A stretch of 64,000 nucleotides of DNA. Source: Mesostigma viride. Its lineage: Eukaryota; Streptophyta; Mesostigmatophyceae; Mesostigmatales; Mesostigmataceae. Under the pieces are notes generated by a model. The model was not told the DNA's origin, did not search any database, and saw only the letters and a program-made list of their open reading frames with translations. The DNA lies in assembly GCA_009746045.1 (NCBI GenBank), contig RPFO01001735.1:1-64000 (forward strand). Direction: 5' to 3'. This document shows positions 49,836 to 59,649 of the stretch, one piece after another. Each line of letters begins with the position of its first letter. The first letter of the stretch is position 1. Position numbers and translations under genes: made by a program.

Positions 49836-50610
49836 CTGCCATGTTGCTGTGCCCAAGGGAAGTCATATAGCTGCAAGAAAAGACGTAAAAGCGATTAAAA
49901 GCACGACATGCAGTGTTGCCCCTGTCAGCGCTCCTATAATTCTCACTTTTTCGCGGAAGGGGCGTAAAAATCGGAAACGCAAAATTAAGGGAAATCCATC
50001 GCTGGGTTTCTTTGAAATGATGTTAGGAACTGGTAGAATGTGTTCATGACCAACGAGAGCATGTTTTTCCTGTCTGTGTTTTACCTTGCACACACACGGG
50101 TCGGGCCGGTTGGTGTGCAAAACGCCCGCCTGCTGCCCACGTGCCCTCGCTGCAGAAAAAAAAAGAAATTGTTTTTCAGGTTTTTTAATGTACGATACTT
50201 TTCCTTATGTAATCAACGTCCGAACAAGCGAAATAACGTCCAAAATGGTTGCGTAATCAGCTCGCAATAAATTTTCGCGTCACCGTAGCCGTGCACACCG
50301 AATTTCAGTCAACATTGCACGCGCGCACCGAATTTCGTCAACTTTTGCGCGGGAATTACCGGGGTGTGCAAGGCGTGGCGCCGGACTGATGTGGTGTCCT
50401 GTCCTCATACCTGTTCATTATTGTCGTGGATCACGTCATATGCGCAAGGCACGTGCACGCTTTACTGCTCTTAGGGGGTTCGAGCCCGGCTTGGACATCC
50501 TTAACGTGCGCGAACACGGCGGCGGTGGCCCTGGCTACCGCCTGTCCGACCTGATTTACTGCGGATGACACCACCCTCATCGAGCGCCGGCCGAGCACAT
50601 TCAGACCTGG
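49836..50610. other. Palindrome centre, left part
   Basis: Joins the left arm at TAGTGCC/TGCCATG. A possible basic exon is open to 50,049 (KGRKNRKRKIKGNPSLGF), but no gene is recognised. The remainder is single-copy. Confidence 0.35.
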
Positions 50611-51192
50611 TGTTACGTCCCGGCCCTTTAGGTCGGACGTAACAATGGAATAAATTACTAAGGCCTTGTGGCCGTTGTACTAAGTTTTATGGACATTGAC
50701 TCTTGCGTGAATTGGACTAGCTATTTTGGTCCTAGGTTGCCCTTTTAGGTACCGGTGCGGTGGCGCCGCGTCAGTTCTGAGTCCATTTGTGGTACTAGGC
50801 GTGGATCCTGTAGTTGAGGGTCGATGTCGGCCCGGATCCTACGTGGAATGTTTGGCTCGGATTGGTCCAGGGAAATTGGCATGTATCTGCGCCGCAATCA
50901 CCCTAGGTTAAATTGGTCCGAGGACGAGAGTCTCGTCCTCTTGGTTTAATGAATGATAAGTGCGAATACGCCTACACATTGAGCCCGGGGCATTATCCAT
51001 TTGTAATTGGTATTGCTAGCCATTATAAGTGTGAACTAATTAGCTTGGCATTAAGCCGTGATGCCAGATATCTCACGACTCACGTCGTGAAGCGCAACCT
51101 ACTTTAGGCTATCTTGAATTATTCCTAATTCCGGCAAGAAGGGTCTTTCGCTACGTAGCTCAGGCTAGGTGTGTCTGGGCTGGGACGTAACA
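50611..51192 (+). mobile_element. LTR of a retrotransposon (5' or solo)
   Basis: 582 bp bounded by TGTTACGTCCC and its inverse GGGACGTAACA, i.e. TG...CA with 11-bp perfect terminal inverted repeats. The first 34 nt also fold on themselves (TGTTACGTCC ... GGACGTAACA at 50,635-50,644). No second LTR copy is present in the window, so the element is incomplete or the other LTR was lost when the palindrome formed. Confidence 0.7.
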
Positions 51193-51193
51193 C

Positions 51194-51206
51194 TGGTTAT
51201 CGGAGG
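51194..51206 (+). promoter_or_regulatory. Probable primer binding site
   Basis: TGGTTATCGGAGG begins two nt after the LTR end, where a retroelement PBS is expected. TGG would pair with the tRNA CCA end. The tRNA is not identified. Confidence 0.5.
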
Positions 51207-51928
51207 AAATGTGCTGGAAAGGTTAGCTAACTCTCGCGGAGAGGGTTAGTGAGCCAATTAGGATACCAAGGCTGAGTTTGACGTAGGTAGAGGTTCCGGA
51301 ATTCAACGACTGCTGACTGGTCGGCGGCCAGCCCGTAAAGGGATTCAACGACGACCTAGCCAGCAGACGGCCAGTCTGGGATACTCGGCGGGGCTAGCAA
51401 TAGTCCTGTGGTGAGGTGCTGTAAACGATAGCGTTCAGCTCTCCTGCTTTCAACGACACCTAGTGGCGGCCAGGGCTTGCCTTCAACGACACCGGGTGGC
51501 GGCCAGCTCAGGAGGATTTAACGTCATCGATTATGGTGCGTCCCCTAGATAGGATACAAGCGATGCCTGTGGAAGGCTAGCTGGCATGCTCGCTTTCTCT
51601 CCAGGTTCGCACGCGTAGTAGGGGTTCTCGTTATACGTTGTGCCTCTATAGGGTGTGAATGTCGTTGGTTCGAATGGAAGTTGCGGACGACAACCATTCG
51701 TTGTTTTACATGTTGTGGGGGTGAATACCGTCTGGCTGTTGCCGACTGTGTTGACGGTGTTTACCTCCGTGTAATCGTTGTATAGCCTCTTTGCCGCGGA
51801 TGGCGGGGGGCGTGTGCTGTACTACACTCCGTGCTCTCTCCTCGTTTGTTTAAGGTCACTGCATTAGAGGTAGCCTGGGTTTCCCCTTTCTCTCCTGCTT
51901 GCAAGCCGCTGCCAGACTATGATGTAAC
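51207..51928 (+). other. Retroelement leader with short repeats
   Basis: Untranslated leader between PBS and first ORF. It contains several TTCAACGAC...GGCGGCCAG motifs (about 51,300-51,510) in irregular tandem. Confidence 0.5.
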
Positions 51929-52267
51929 ATGCCCCGACGTAAAATAAACAAGGGTGGACAGTCTGGATATCCTTACTATGCAGTAGCTCACGACGGGGAT
52001 AAGGGTAGACCTGCTATATTCTACAGCTGGAAGACTTGTGAGGAACACATTAAAGATAAGATATTGTCCCAAGGCTCTAGTGCTAAGTGGAAAGGGTTTG
52101 ATAACATTACAGATGCAGATAGGTTTGTTAGGGAACACATGCCATTGCCTGAGGGGATGCACATCACACGTGAATGCTCCAAGCCACCCACGCTCAGCAG
52201 CCAGGGGGAGGGGACAGCAGTTACAGTTACCTTCTCTCAGTTGACCATTGGCCCTAGCAAACAGTAG
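51929..52267 (+). CDS. RNase H hybrid-binding (viroplasmin-like) domain protein
   Basis: 112 residues. Residues 14-68 (YPYYAVAHDGDKGRPAIFYS, W-x2-CEEHIKD, SAKWKGFDNITDADRFV) fit the small domain found at the N-terminus of eukaryotic RNase H1 and in caulimovirus viroplasmin: YYAV...G...GIY.SW..C...V.G...A..K.F....EA..F. This domain binds RNA-DNA hybrids or dsRNA. No RNase H catalytic domain follows; the ORF ends after a short tail. It is the first ORF after an LTR and PBS, so it is probably a retroelement protein, perhaps chaperoning reverse transcription intermediates (inference). Confidence 0.75.
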   Translation: MPRRKINKGGQSGYPYYAVAHDGDKGRPAIFYSWKTCEEHIKDKILSQGSSAKWKGFDNITDADRFVREHMPLPEGMHITRECSKPPTLSSQGEGTAVTVTFSQLTIGPSKQ

Positions 52268-52394
52268 AGGATACTATTACTAGGAAGTAATACTAGGTTC
52301 TATATCTATAGATCCATAGCACGTGGCTGCTCTTTCTCTCTCTCTTCTTTCTGGGGAGGTGATGCCTGCTGTGTAAGGTACCGGTACGAGCACC

Positions 52395-52692
52395 ATGCCA
52401 ACACGGTACCAGACAAGGAACGCCAGAGAGACAGAAGACGAGCTTAGGGAGAGAGACCCAGATAATAGAGAGATAGAACCGGTAGACGACCACGAGCACG
52501 GTACAGAAGGGCTAGAGGTACCACCACAAGTAGAGACAGGTACAGGTGAGGTCATGGAGAGACCTGTGGAAGGCTCCCTACGATCCAGACCTAGCTCCCC
52601 AGTGGATGGGGACAATATAGACGCCTTAACCAGGCAGAGAGATGACAGTAACGACCGAGAGAGGAGCCCTCCAAGACTACCCGCAGCAGCAG

Positions 52693-52745
<53 letters not shown>

Positions 52746-52746
52746 A

Positions 52747-52778
<32 letters not shown>

Positions 52779-53160
52779 GCAGCAGCAACCGCAGCAGCAG
52801 CAACAGCGGCAGCAACATCAGCAGCAGCAACGGTCACCACAGCAGCAATGGCAACAGCAGCAACCCCGGATGCAGCAGCAACAACCCCAGACGAGACCAC
52901 AATGGCTACCACCTGATCCAGAGCAGCAGAGAGACGAGATTGAAGATACCCTGCACTACCGCCGTCAGCAGCCAGTCACCGGGCGGCCCACGCATCCTTG
53001 GGCAGGTCGGGGGCGGCCCCAAGGACCTCCACCGGGCCCCCCACACCGGGGCAGACGCAGAGTGTCCTTCGGCAGCACGTCCCTGTTACCCACGGCGCTA
53101 TGGTATTCGGACGAGGAAGGGGAGGCCCCAGACGGCACTATACTTTTCGTCCGAGGGTAG
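52395..53160 (+). pseudogene. Gag-like ORF with CAG/polyglutamine tract, frame-broken and truncated
   Basis: Starts MPTRYQTRNARETEDEL and is highly charged and disordered up to RSPPRLP at about 52,682. There a CAG tract (52,683-52,850) is read as poly-Ala in the starting frame but as poly-Gln in a second frame. The second frame continues into a Pro/Arg/Gly-rich tail (HPWAGRGRPQGPPPG, HRGRRRVSFGSTS) and ends inside the right palindrome arm at 53,160. Position after the leader and first ORF suggests gag; no CCHC knuckle, protease or reverse transcriptase is present. The frame change lies at the CAG tract, where slippage is likely. Confidence 0.5.
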
Positions 53161-53649
53161 TAAAAATGATCCGAGGCGTAAATTACGAGGTCTTATCTTA
53201 CTACCTAGATACGAGGCGTGAGATCCAACGCCGTAATCATTACTACCTATCATCCTACGTAGTAATTTTACTAGCCGTAAGTAAGAGTAACGTTACGACT
53301 GCACATCTTTGGTAGTACATTACCGACAGAGTAAATTACCGCGACGGGTCTTGGTTGGTAATCTACCACCTGTAGATTAGGTGCCAGTGATCCGATGCTG
53401 TAAGATACGTTTCAGTAAGTTACTTCGGGGATCTTTGCCTGTACACGGCCAGATGGATAATTATATTGTAATGGAGAAGTGGGTCGTGGGAGAACGTGCG
53501 TGTCTATTAGCAAATGCAGCGAAATATAAAAATGTAGTTATCAGCCTTTTTCGCCTATTCAGCAGTTGTCGTTGTCGGCCGTTGTCAGTAAGCGGCTATA
53601 GATTATGTGTGCTGGGGCCGGTGAAAAGACGCTAGCAAAGTTCGTCTGA

Positions 53650-54760
53650 ATGGCGTCCAATAGAGGGGATTTTATTCTTAGTGGATTGTTGGACGAGGAG
53701 AAGGCGAGGTTGCTGGCGGAGAATGCGAAAGAGCAGAGGGAAGCAGCGGAAGCCGTGCGTGGAAGATGAGGTAACGGGATGGAGTGTGGGCCCTGGCTTC
53801 TGGTTATGAAATGATGGCGGTTGCAGGCCAGCCGTGCTCGCTGGTAATGGGTGCGTGGTGTTGAAATCCAAGTTCTGCGCGTATTCTGTTTTTTGGTCAA
53901 TGATTGAAGGGATGTCGCCTTGTTTTATTTTTGTGCATCTGCGTCCCGTCGTGACTGCCTCGTCATGGACGCCCAGGGGTAGAAGTTCGAACGAGGGAAT
54001 GATTTTTCAAACGCCTGGATATGTTATGATAGTACGAATAAATGGTAATGGGTAGAGGCGGCCAAAATTTTGTTGGAAGTGTGCCAACGCCGCACATACG
54101 ACTTGAACAACCCTAGGTATCTTAGGAAAAGGAAACACGGATACGTCGGAGTGGAGGAAGAGGAAGACGATGACGATGGTGAAGACGGAGAGGTTTACAA
54201 TGGAGGCCTTGAGAATGGGGAGACATTGAAGCAGGAGAGCAGGGTAGCGGTGAGTGGCCCGTCATGAATTACATTGTGGTTGCAGTTGTTAGCGAGGCGT
54301 GTTGATTGCTTCTTGCCGCGGGTAATCGCTAGCGTGCATAACCTTCTTTTTTCAACAGGTGTTCTGGTGCATTGACTGCCGCAAAGCAATTAATGGGACT
54401 GATTATGTGCCTATGATGCCGTTTGGGAATCATACATTGCCAACATTTCGTGTTTAGAAGGCGCGCCTTCAGAAGCATATTCAGCACCGCACGAGCCAGG
54501 TGCTGAAGGCGTGCTTGGAGAGGAAGGGGTATAAAGTGCGCATGACCGCATCGAAGAAGAAGAAGCAGCAGGAATCGGGCAAGACCATGATAACCGAGCC
54601 AGGATTGGCTTTCGTGCATGCAGTACATGGTGCGGCGCAGGCAGTGAATGCTGCATCGATTGCAGCGGTGCAGCCTGTGGCCATGGCGGTGCAGGGCGCG
54701 GGTCCTGAAGTGTGGGCGTTGGCGAAGCAGATTCACGATGCTGTCATGGCCACGTTGTGA
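53650..54760 (+). CDS. Split gene of unknown function, right-arm copy
   Basis: Exon 1 starts MASNRGDFILSGLLDEEKA at 53,650 (donor unresolved; an in-frame TGA lies at 53,767, so it must splice before it). Exon 2 about 54,056-54,249: KILLEVCQRRTYDLNNPRYL, a basic RKRKHGY, then an acidic EEEEDDDDGED run, donor GTGAGT. Exon 3 54,359-54,451: VFWCIDCRKAINGTDY with a C-x2-C pair, acceptor TTTTTTCAACAG. Exon 4 54,473-54,760: basic KKKKQQ then Ala/Val-rich helices, reached by removing a 21-nt GTTTAG...TTCAG segment; otherwise exon 3 ends FRV-stop. About 225 residues in total. No family recognised. A nuclear, nucleic-acid-related role would fit the basic/acidic composition, but this is a guess. It faces outward, as does the left copy. 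Confidence 0.5.
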
Positions 54761-55491
54761 AGCCAAGGAATGGGTGTTGGTTCCAGTCAGGTGCCTCGCC
54801 CGGAGGAAGCTTTTCTGCTGTAAGCAGAGGTGCGGCATCAAGCATTTGCAATCGCCATGAGAGCAGTGGAGATGTCTGCGGCATTGGGAGATCTGCAGAC
54901 AATTGCAGGAGGACATTGTGCGGTACGCTTGTAGGGTGTATGCTGTGTTGTTCCGCTCGCTAATGGACATGTGTCCCTGTAACCTCTTCCAGGCTACTAT
55001 CTCCTATACACCTCTTCAGGCTTGAAAAGTAAATTGCTGTACGGTTCACAATTGGCATGGCTTGACATGCACGCGTCCTTGACTGTGGTGTGCATGGGTT
55101 TGGGGTTTAGCGGTTTACATCAGACTCAGCTGTGTATCTGCTTAATCAGCCGACGTGTCACATGGGGACAGCAACGGCGCTGGGATGCAGCCCGGTGTGA
55201 ATGCGAGTAAATTACGCGCTGTCATGCATGACGGATGGGGCGTGGAAGCCACGACCCACGTTTTTGTGTGTGCACGGGGGGGCTAGGGTGCCAGTCCTTG
55301 TGTTGCTGCCATCCATATGGGCATGGATATGCGGGAAGCTTTCCCCGTACCCATACTTAATGATGCATGGACTGGTTGTGTCAGCCAAGGGTTTAGCTGT
55401 CGTGGGTTTGCTGACTGATCATGGCAGGCTGCTAGGCTGGTGCTAGAACAGCCATAGCGCGGTTACTGCTATGTCTTGCCCGTGCTAACTG

Positions 55492-55629
55492 ATGCTGCTG
55501 CCATGCGTGGAGCGCGAATCGTCCCGTGAGGAGAAGGAGGAGGCGGGGCCGGTGCACCCACGGGCAGGGCCGGAGAAGAAGGAGGCGGAGCACCCAGTGT
55601 GGGAGAAGGAGAAGGCGGGGAAGCACTGA
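55492..55629 (+). CDS. Small Glu/Lys-rich ORF, right-arm copy
   Basis: 45 residues from ATG (MLLPCVERESSREEKEEAG ...). Mirrors 47,303-47,440. Unrecognised; may be a downstream exon of the outward-facing gene. Confidence 0.3.
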   Translation: MLLPCVERESSREEKEEAGPVHPRAGPEKKEAEHPVWEKEKAGKH

Positions 55630-55926
55630 AGCTCCACCCCATGTCAGGCCTCTAGTATAGGTGCCAGTTAACTAAACCCATGCACGTGCAGGTTGTAGCT
55701 CAGAATGTATTAAAAATCATATGCCCCTTTGCAGGTATATATGTGTAACAGTGACATGTGTAACAGTGACTCCCAACGGATCTATGTTCCTAATTTATTA
55801 AATTCTTACTGAATAATTGTTGTCTTTATGAACCCATGAAGAGCAAAGCCCGGTGGGGAGTACATGTAACGCATTACCACGAGAAGGGGTCCCCACACCG
55901 CACTTCTTCGCTCTCTAGCTGTTCCT

Positions 55927-56037
55927 ATGCAGAACAAGAAGAGGTGGATGACCAATGTCCCGGCTGACACGCCAGCCCCTGTGGGCAAGCCCCCTCCCCC
56001 AAAGCGGAAGGGGCGCTTTGGGGAGAAGTGTAGTTAG
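55927..56037 (+). CDS. Small basic ORF, right-arm copy
   Basis: 36 residues (MQNKKRWMTNVPADTPAPV, then PPPPKRKGRFGEKCS). Mirrors 46,901-47,026; the left copy continues EDFVD before its stop. Confidence 0.3.
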   Translation: MQNKKRWMTNVPADTPAPVGKPPPPKRKGRFGEKCS

Positions 56038-56761
56038 GATTTTGTAGACTAGATAGGTTAGAGTTACCTTATTTCGATGTCGCGGCTTGACCCACCTCCA
56101 CCCATTCAGCAAGGAATATGTGCTACATCATCTCCCAACGGAGGCATGTTATAATTTTATTTGATAGGTTAATGTAGTGTCTTGGGGCATGATGCAGATG
56201 AGATTTGTAACTTCCGTGTAATTATGTTTCTAAAGAGATTAGCATAGTACTATAAACATGCCCATGCGCATGACACGCAAGTACTTACGGACTTCCACCA
56301 GACCTGGCAATAAACAAGCATTTGATGGGATGGACCCAGCGATACATAATGGCGTGCATGCATAAAAAATATACACTATGCATGGCCCAATGGGCATGCA
56401 TTAAAGTAATTACCAATGATAGCCGAGTACCTCCTATCTCATCCCATGTGGCGTCAGTCACAGACGACCTGAAAATAAAACAGTAGACATAACTGAAAGC
56501 TCTTGTCAAAAGATATTGGCACTGTCAATAGGTGGTAACAACAAGACCACGACAGGCCAAGGGAAAGGCCGACATGAGAGCACTGAAGCTAAACCGGCAG
56601 GCCGGGCCACAATTAACCCTCCAGCACCAAAGTGCCACTGCATCATGTAAGACAAGCCTGAGATATGGACCAAGTCTCCCCCCACAAGAAATGTCCCACA
56701 GGTAACAACCACCAGCAACTCGATCACAGCTGACTGAAACGCATCCACAAAGACTGGTGTT

Positions 56762-58006
56762 CTAGATACGAGTAACCACTTTCACGCCCATGAGGGTCGG
56801 GACGGCACTCCGACTGATAGTGTAGAGCCACCGGCCACACTCGCCCAGAAAGCGTCCTGCCTGCCCATACGTGTTCTGGGTAGACCGCCCAAATCGATTG
56901 CCGTCGCGCATGCACGTTGTCCGTGCCTCCTCAACCAGGTGCGACCCTCTTCCACGCAGCAGCCGCAACGTGCAGGGCTCCTGCAACCGCTCTTTAAGGA
57001 CGTTGGTAGCCGCTGGGTGCGTCAACAAGACGGCGCCGGCGAGAACCACGGGATCAAGTGTGGGCATGGACTCCAGCAAAGTTGCCCACCCTGCACGATC
57101 CCAATAGTCCCTAGTATGCCCCGCGGACTCCCACCCCTCTCCCCAAGCCTGGCAGCTGGTGAAGACCACAATGCTGTACAGACCCCACATGATCGGCGAC
57201 TGCCATACGTGGTTCCACTCTGCCACGAGCTGCCTCTCCATTTCCTCTGGGGGCAGCAGGTCGTGGCCGCGCCTTTCGTCTTCATGTTGCCGCCACTGGG
57301 CAACGTATTCCATGCTCCACTGACTGCCCAGGTCTGCGGGAATGTCGCGAAGCGAGAACAAGTTCCCCAGGCAGGTGGGAGGCTGCCGGCGCAGTCGCGA
57401 CTTCACATCCGACATGAGCTTGCGAAATGTGGTGCCGTATGCCTCCAGGGTGGATGCAGACAGCTCCAACGTGATGCTGTTATTCCTGATGGGATTAGCC
57501 CGGGTGGGATCGAATAAGGTGCCAGTGATGAGCATGCGCGTAGGTGCTGCGATGTCGTCAATAGGGCCGTACTCTGCCTCCAAATGCTCCGCCTCCCTCC
57601 AATGAATACCGGTCTTGATCTGCCACTTGTGCTGCTGCACTATCAAACGCACTTCTTTGCTCATTACGCTGACCCTCGCGCGTTCCAGGGGGCCGAGTAG
57701 GTCAACAATGCACCCGAGGATTCCGGGCTCCATATCTTGGCCGAACCATGCCGGCTCATCAGGCCTGTGCTGGTCAGCAACCCTCATGCGGTGTAATCGT
57801 CCGGCAATGCTCTTCTGCGATAAGGACAGATTCTCGGTTACCGTTGCCAAATCGCAATGGGTCCGCAAAAATTCTTCGACTACCGCCGGCAACGACTCCG
57901 TCGAATACAGTGTCCCTCCCGACCGGAATGACTCCTCCGAGTCGGAGGGATAGGATCCCGTATCCGCCGAGCTCATGGGGGACCGCTCCCCTGTATCATT
58001 CGACAT
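56762..58006 (-). CDS. Unknown 414-residue protein
   Basis: A single open frame on the minus strand from the ATG at 58,006 (the frame is open to 58,036 without a better start). The N-terminal 50 residues are Ser/Asp/Glu-rich and disordered; residues 50-120 are helical (VVEEFLRTHCDLATVTENL); the rest is Trp-rich (WNHVWQSPIMWGLYSIVVF, ECGRWLYTI) with one hydrophobic stretch that could be buried or membrane-associated. No signal peptide and no family I recognise. It lies just outside the right palindrome arm and is transcribed towards it, divergently from the kinase gene, with a 1.6-kb repeat-filled spacer between the two starts. The intact length argues for a functional gene or recent insertion. 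Confidence 0.6.
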   Translation of the reverse strand: MSNDTGERSPMSSADTGSYPSDSEESFRSGGTLYSTESLPAVVEEFLRTHCDLATVTENLSLSQKSIAGRLHRMRVADQHRPDEPAWFGQDMEPGILGCIVDLLGPLERARVSVMSKEVRLIVQQHKWQIKTGIHWREAEHLEAEYGPIDDIAAPTRMLITGTLFDPTRANPIRNNSITLELSASTLEAYGTTFRKLMSDVKSRLRRQPPTCLGNLFSLRDIPADLGSQWSMEYVAQWRQHEDERRGHDLLPPEEMERQLVAEWNHVWQSPIMWGLYSIVVFTSCQAWGEGWESAGHTRDYWDRAGWATLLESMPTLDPVVLAGAVLLTHPAATNVLKERLQEPCTLRLLRGRGSHLVEEARTTCMRDGNRFGRSTQNTYGQAGRFLGECGRWLYTISRSAVPTLMGVKVVTRI

Positions 58007-58318
58007 GTCCGCTAATGCAAAGGCTGCCGCCTGCACCTGAGATGTCTGCGGGAGTGTTCACGCCGCGATACAGTTAGTTAGTCACTATGCGAGGAAAAAT
58101 GGACTCGTAAAAGTTATGTCGTCGTTCGACTTGAGAACCGGGTGGTGAGATTTGCGGGAAAAAGCCTGTTGTAGTAGTTGTTGTTGTATGTCCACGCCGC
58201 ACATGGGCAGCAGAGATTTGTGTGGGAAGGAGGGTGCATGGTGATATTCTGCCACACCTAATGTGCAATGATGCACGCGGTTTAGTGCAATAGCGGGTCG
58301 ACAGCGGGTCGCTGCATT

Positions 58319-58785
58319 CCTGCCGTGGGAAGGAGGGAGGTGGTACACAAATACCGTACAGGTGGTACACAACTGCAGCCAGCACAACAGCGAGTCGCTG
58401 CGTACCTGCCGTGGGAAGGAGCGGGGTGGTACACAAAAACCGTACAGGTGGTACACAACTGCAGCCAGCACAACAGCGAGTCGCTGCGTACCTGCCGTGG
58501 GAAGGAGCGGGGTGGTACACAAAAACCGTACAGGTGGTACACAACTGCAGCCAGGACAACAGCGAGTCGCTGCGTACCTGCCGTGGGAAGGAGGGGGGTG
58601 GTACACAAATACCGTACAGGTGGTACACAACTGCAGCCAGGACAACAGCGAGTCGCTGCGTACCTGCCGTGGGAAGGAGGGGGGTGGTACACAAATACCG
58701 TACAGGTGGTACACAACTGCAGCCAGGACAACAGCGAGTCGCTGCGTACCTGCCGTGGGAAGGAGGGGGGTGCTACACAAATATC
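58319..58785. repeat. 86-bp tandem repeat in the divergent spacer
   Basis: Five full units plus a part: GGTGGTACACAAATACCGTA, CAGGTGGTACACAACTGCAG, CCAGGACAACAGCGAGTCGC, TGCGTACCTGCCGTGGGAAG, GAGGGG. Units differ at a few positions (AATACC/AAAACC, GCACAA/GGACAA). GGTGGTACACAA occurs twice per unit. Confidence 0.95.
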
Positions 58786-58799
58786 CGACCTATATATTA

Positions 58800-59548
58800 G
58801 CGATAGCCGCCGCCTATTAAACAGGTCCTATTCATCACGCGCGTGAACGCCCCGTCATCGCCCCGTCATCGCCCGGCCGAGGGCCTTAACCCGTTAACTG
58901 TTTATTCGGAGTAATAGTCAACGACCTATACTACCAATAGCTGCCGCATATCAAACATCGGTTTTTCATCGGGCCCGTCGAGGGCGATGACGGTGACGGT
59001 CGTCACCGTCATCGCCCTCGACGGGCCAACATCTAAACTCTTCTGTTAATCAACAAACTATATTACCAATAGCCGCTGCCTATCAAACAGGTCCTATTCA
59101 TCACGCGCGTGAACGCCCCGTCATCGCCCCGTCATCGCCCGGCCGAGGGCCTTAACCCGTTAACTGTTTATTCGGAGTAATAGTCAACGACCTATACTAC
59201 CAATAGCTGCCGCATATCAAACATCGGTTTTTCATCGGGCCCGTCGAGGGCGATGACGGTGACGGTCGTCACCGTCATCGCCCTCGACGGGCCAACATCT
59301 AAACTCTTCTGTTAATCAACAAACTATATTACCAATAGCCGCTGCCTATCAAACAGGTTCTATTCATCACGCGCGTGAACGCCCCGTCATCGCCCCGTCA
59401 TCGCCCTGGCGAGGGCCAACCTCTTAACTCTTTATTCGGAGTAATAAAAAACGGCCTATATTGTCAATAGCTGCCGCCTATCAACCAGGTCCGTTTCATC
59501 ACGCCCGTCGAGGGCGATGACGGTGACGGCCGTCACCGTCATCGCCCT
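58800..59548. repeat. 267-bp tandem repeat with embedded palindromes
   Basis: Nearly three units (landmark GTCCTATTCATCACGCGCGT at 58,824 and 59,091, then a diverged third). Each unit holds a long palindrome: 58,972-59,027 and 59,238-59,293 (27-bp arms GGCCCGTCGAGGGCGATGAC-GGTGACG, 2-nt loop), and 59,511-59,548 (38-bp perfect palindrome). The last ends about 100 bp before the kinase ATG. Confidence 0.9.
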
Positions 59549-59649
59549 GCCGGCATTGCCATACAAGAAGAAGCTCTCGATCCTAGGTATAGACTACCTC
59601 GTGTATCATCGTAATTCACGGACATCGACATCATTCATACCTACCGACG

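Larger units (their letters stand above)
46441..56657. repeat. Second giant palindrome, 10.2 kb
   Basis: Arms 46,441-49,835 and 53,134-56,657 are near-identical inverted copies of about 3.4-3.5 kb. Over the gene at 48,217-49,327 / 53,650-54,760 the mirrored coordinates keep a constant sum, so no net indel. The right arm has about 120 bp extra near 56,410-56,560. The inner ends are GGCACTATACTTTTCGTCCG in both arms, followed by about 250 bp dense in GTAGTAA/TTACTAC. The 3.3-kb centre (49,836-53,133) contains an LTR and retroelement ORFs. The outer left end abuts (GGAT)n. Confidence 0.9.

Noticed and set aside
50440-50510. tRNA-like B box GGTTCGAGCCC
   Set aside because: No A box or paired stems upstream at the expected distance.
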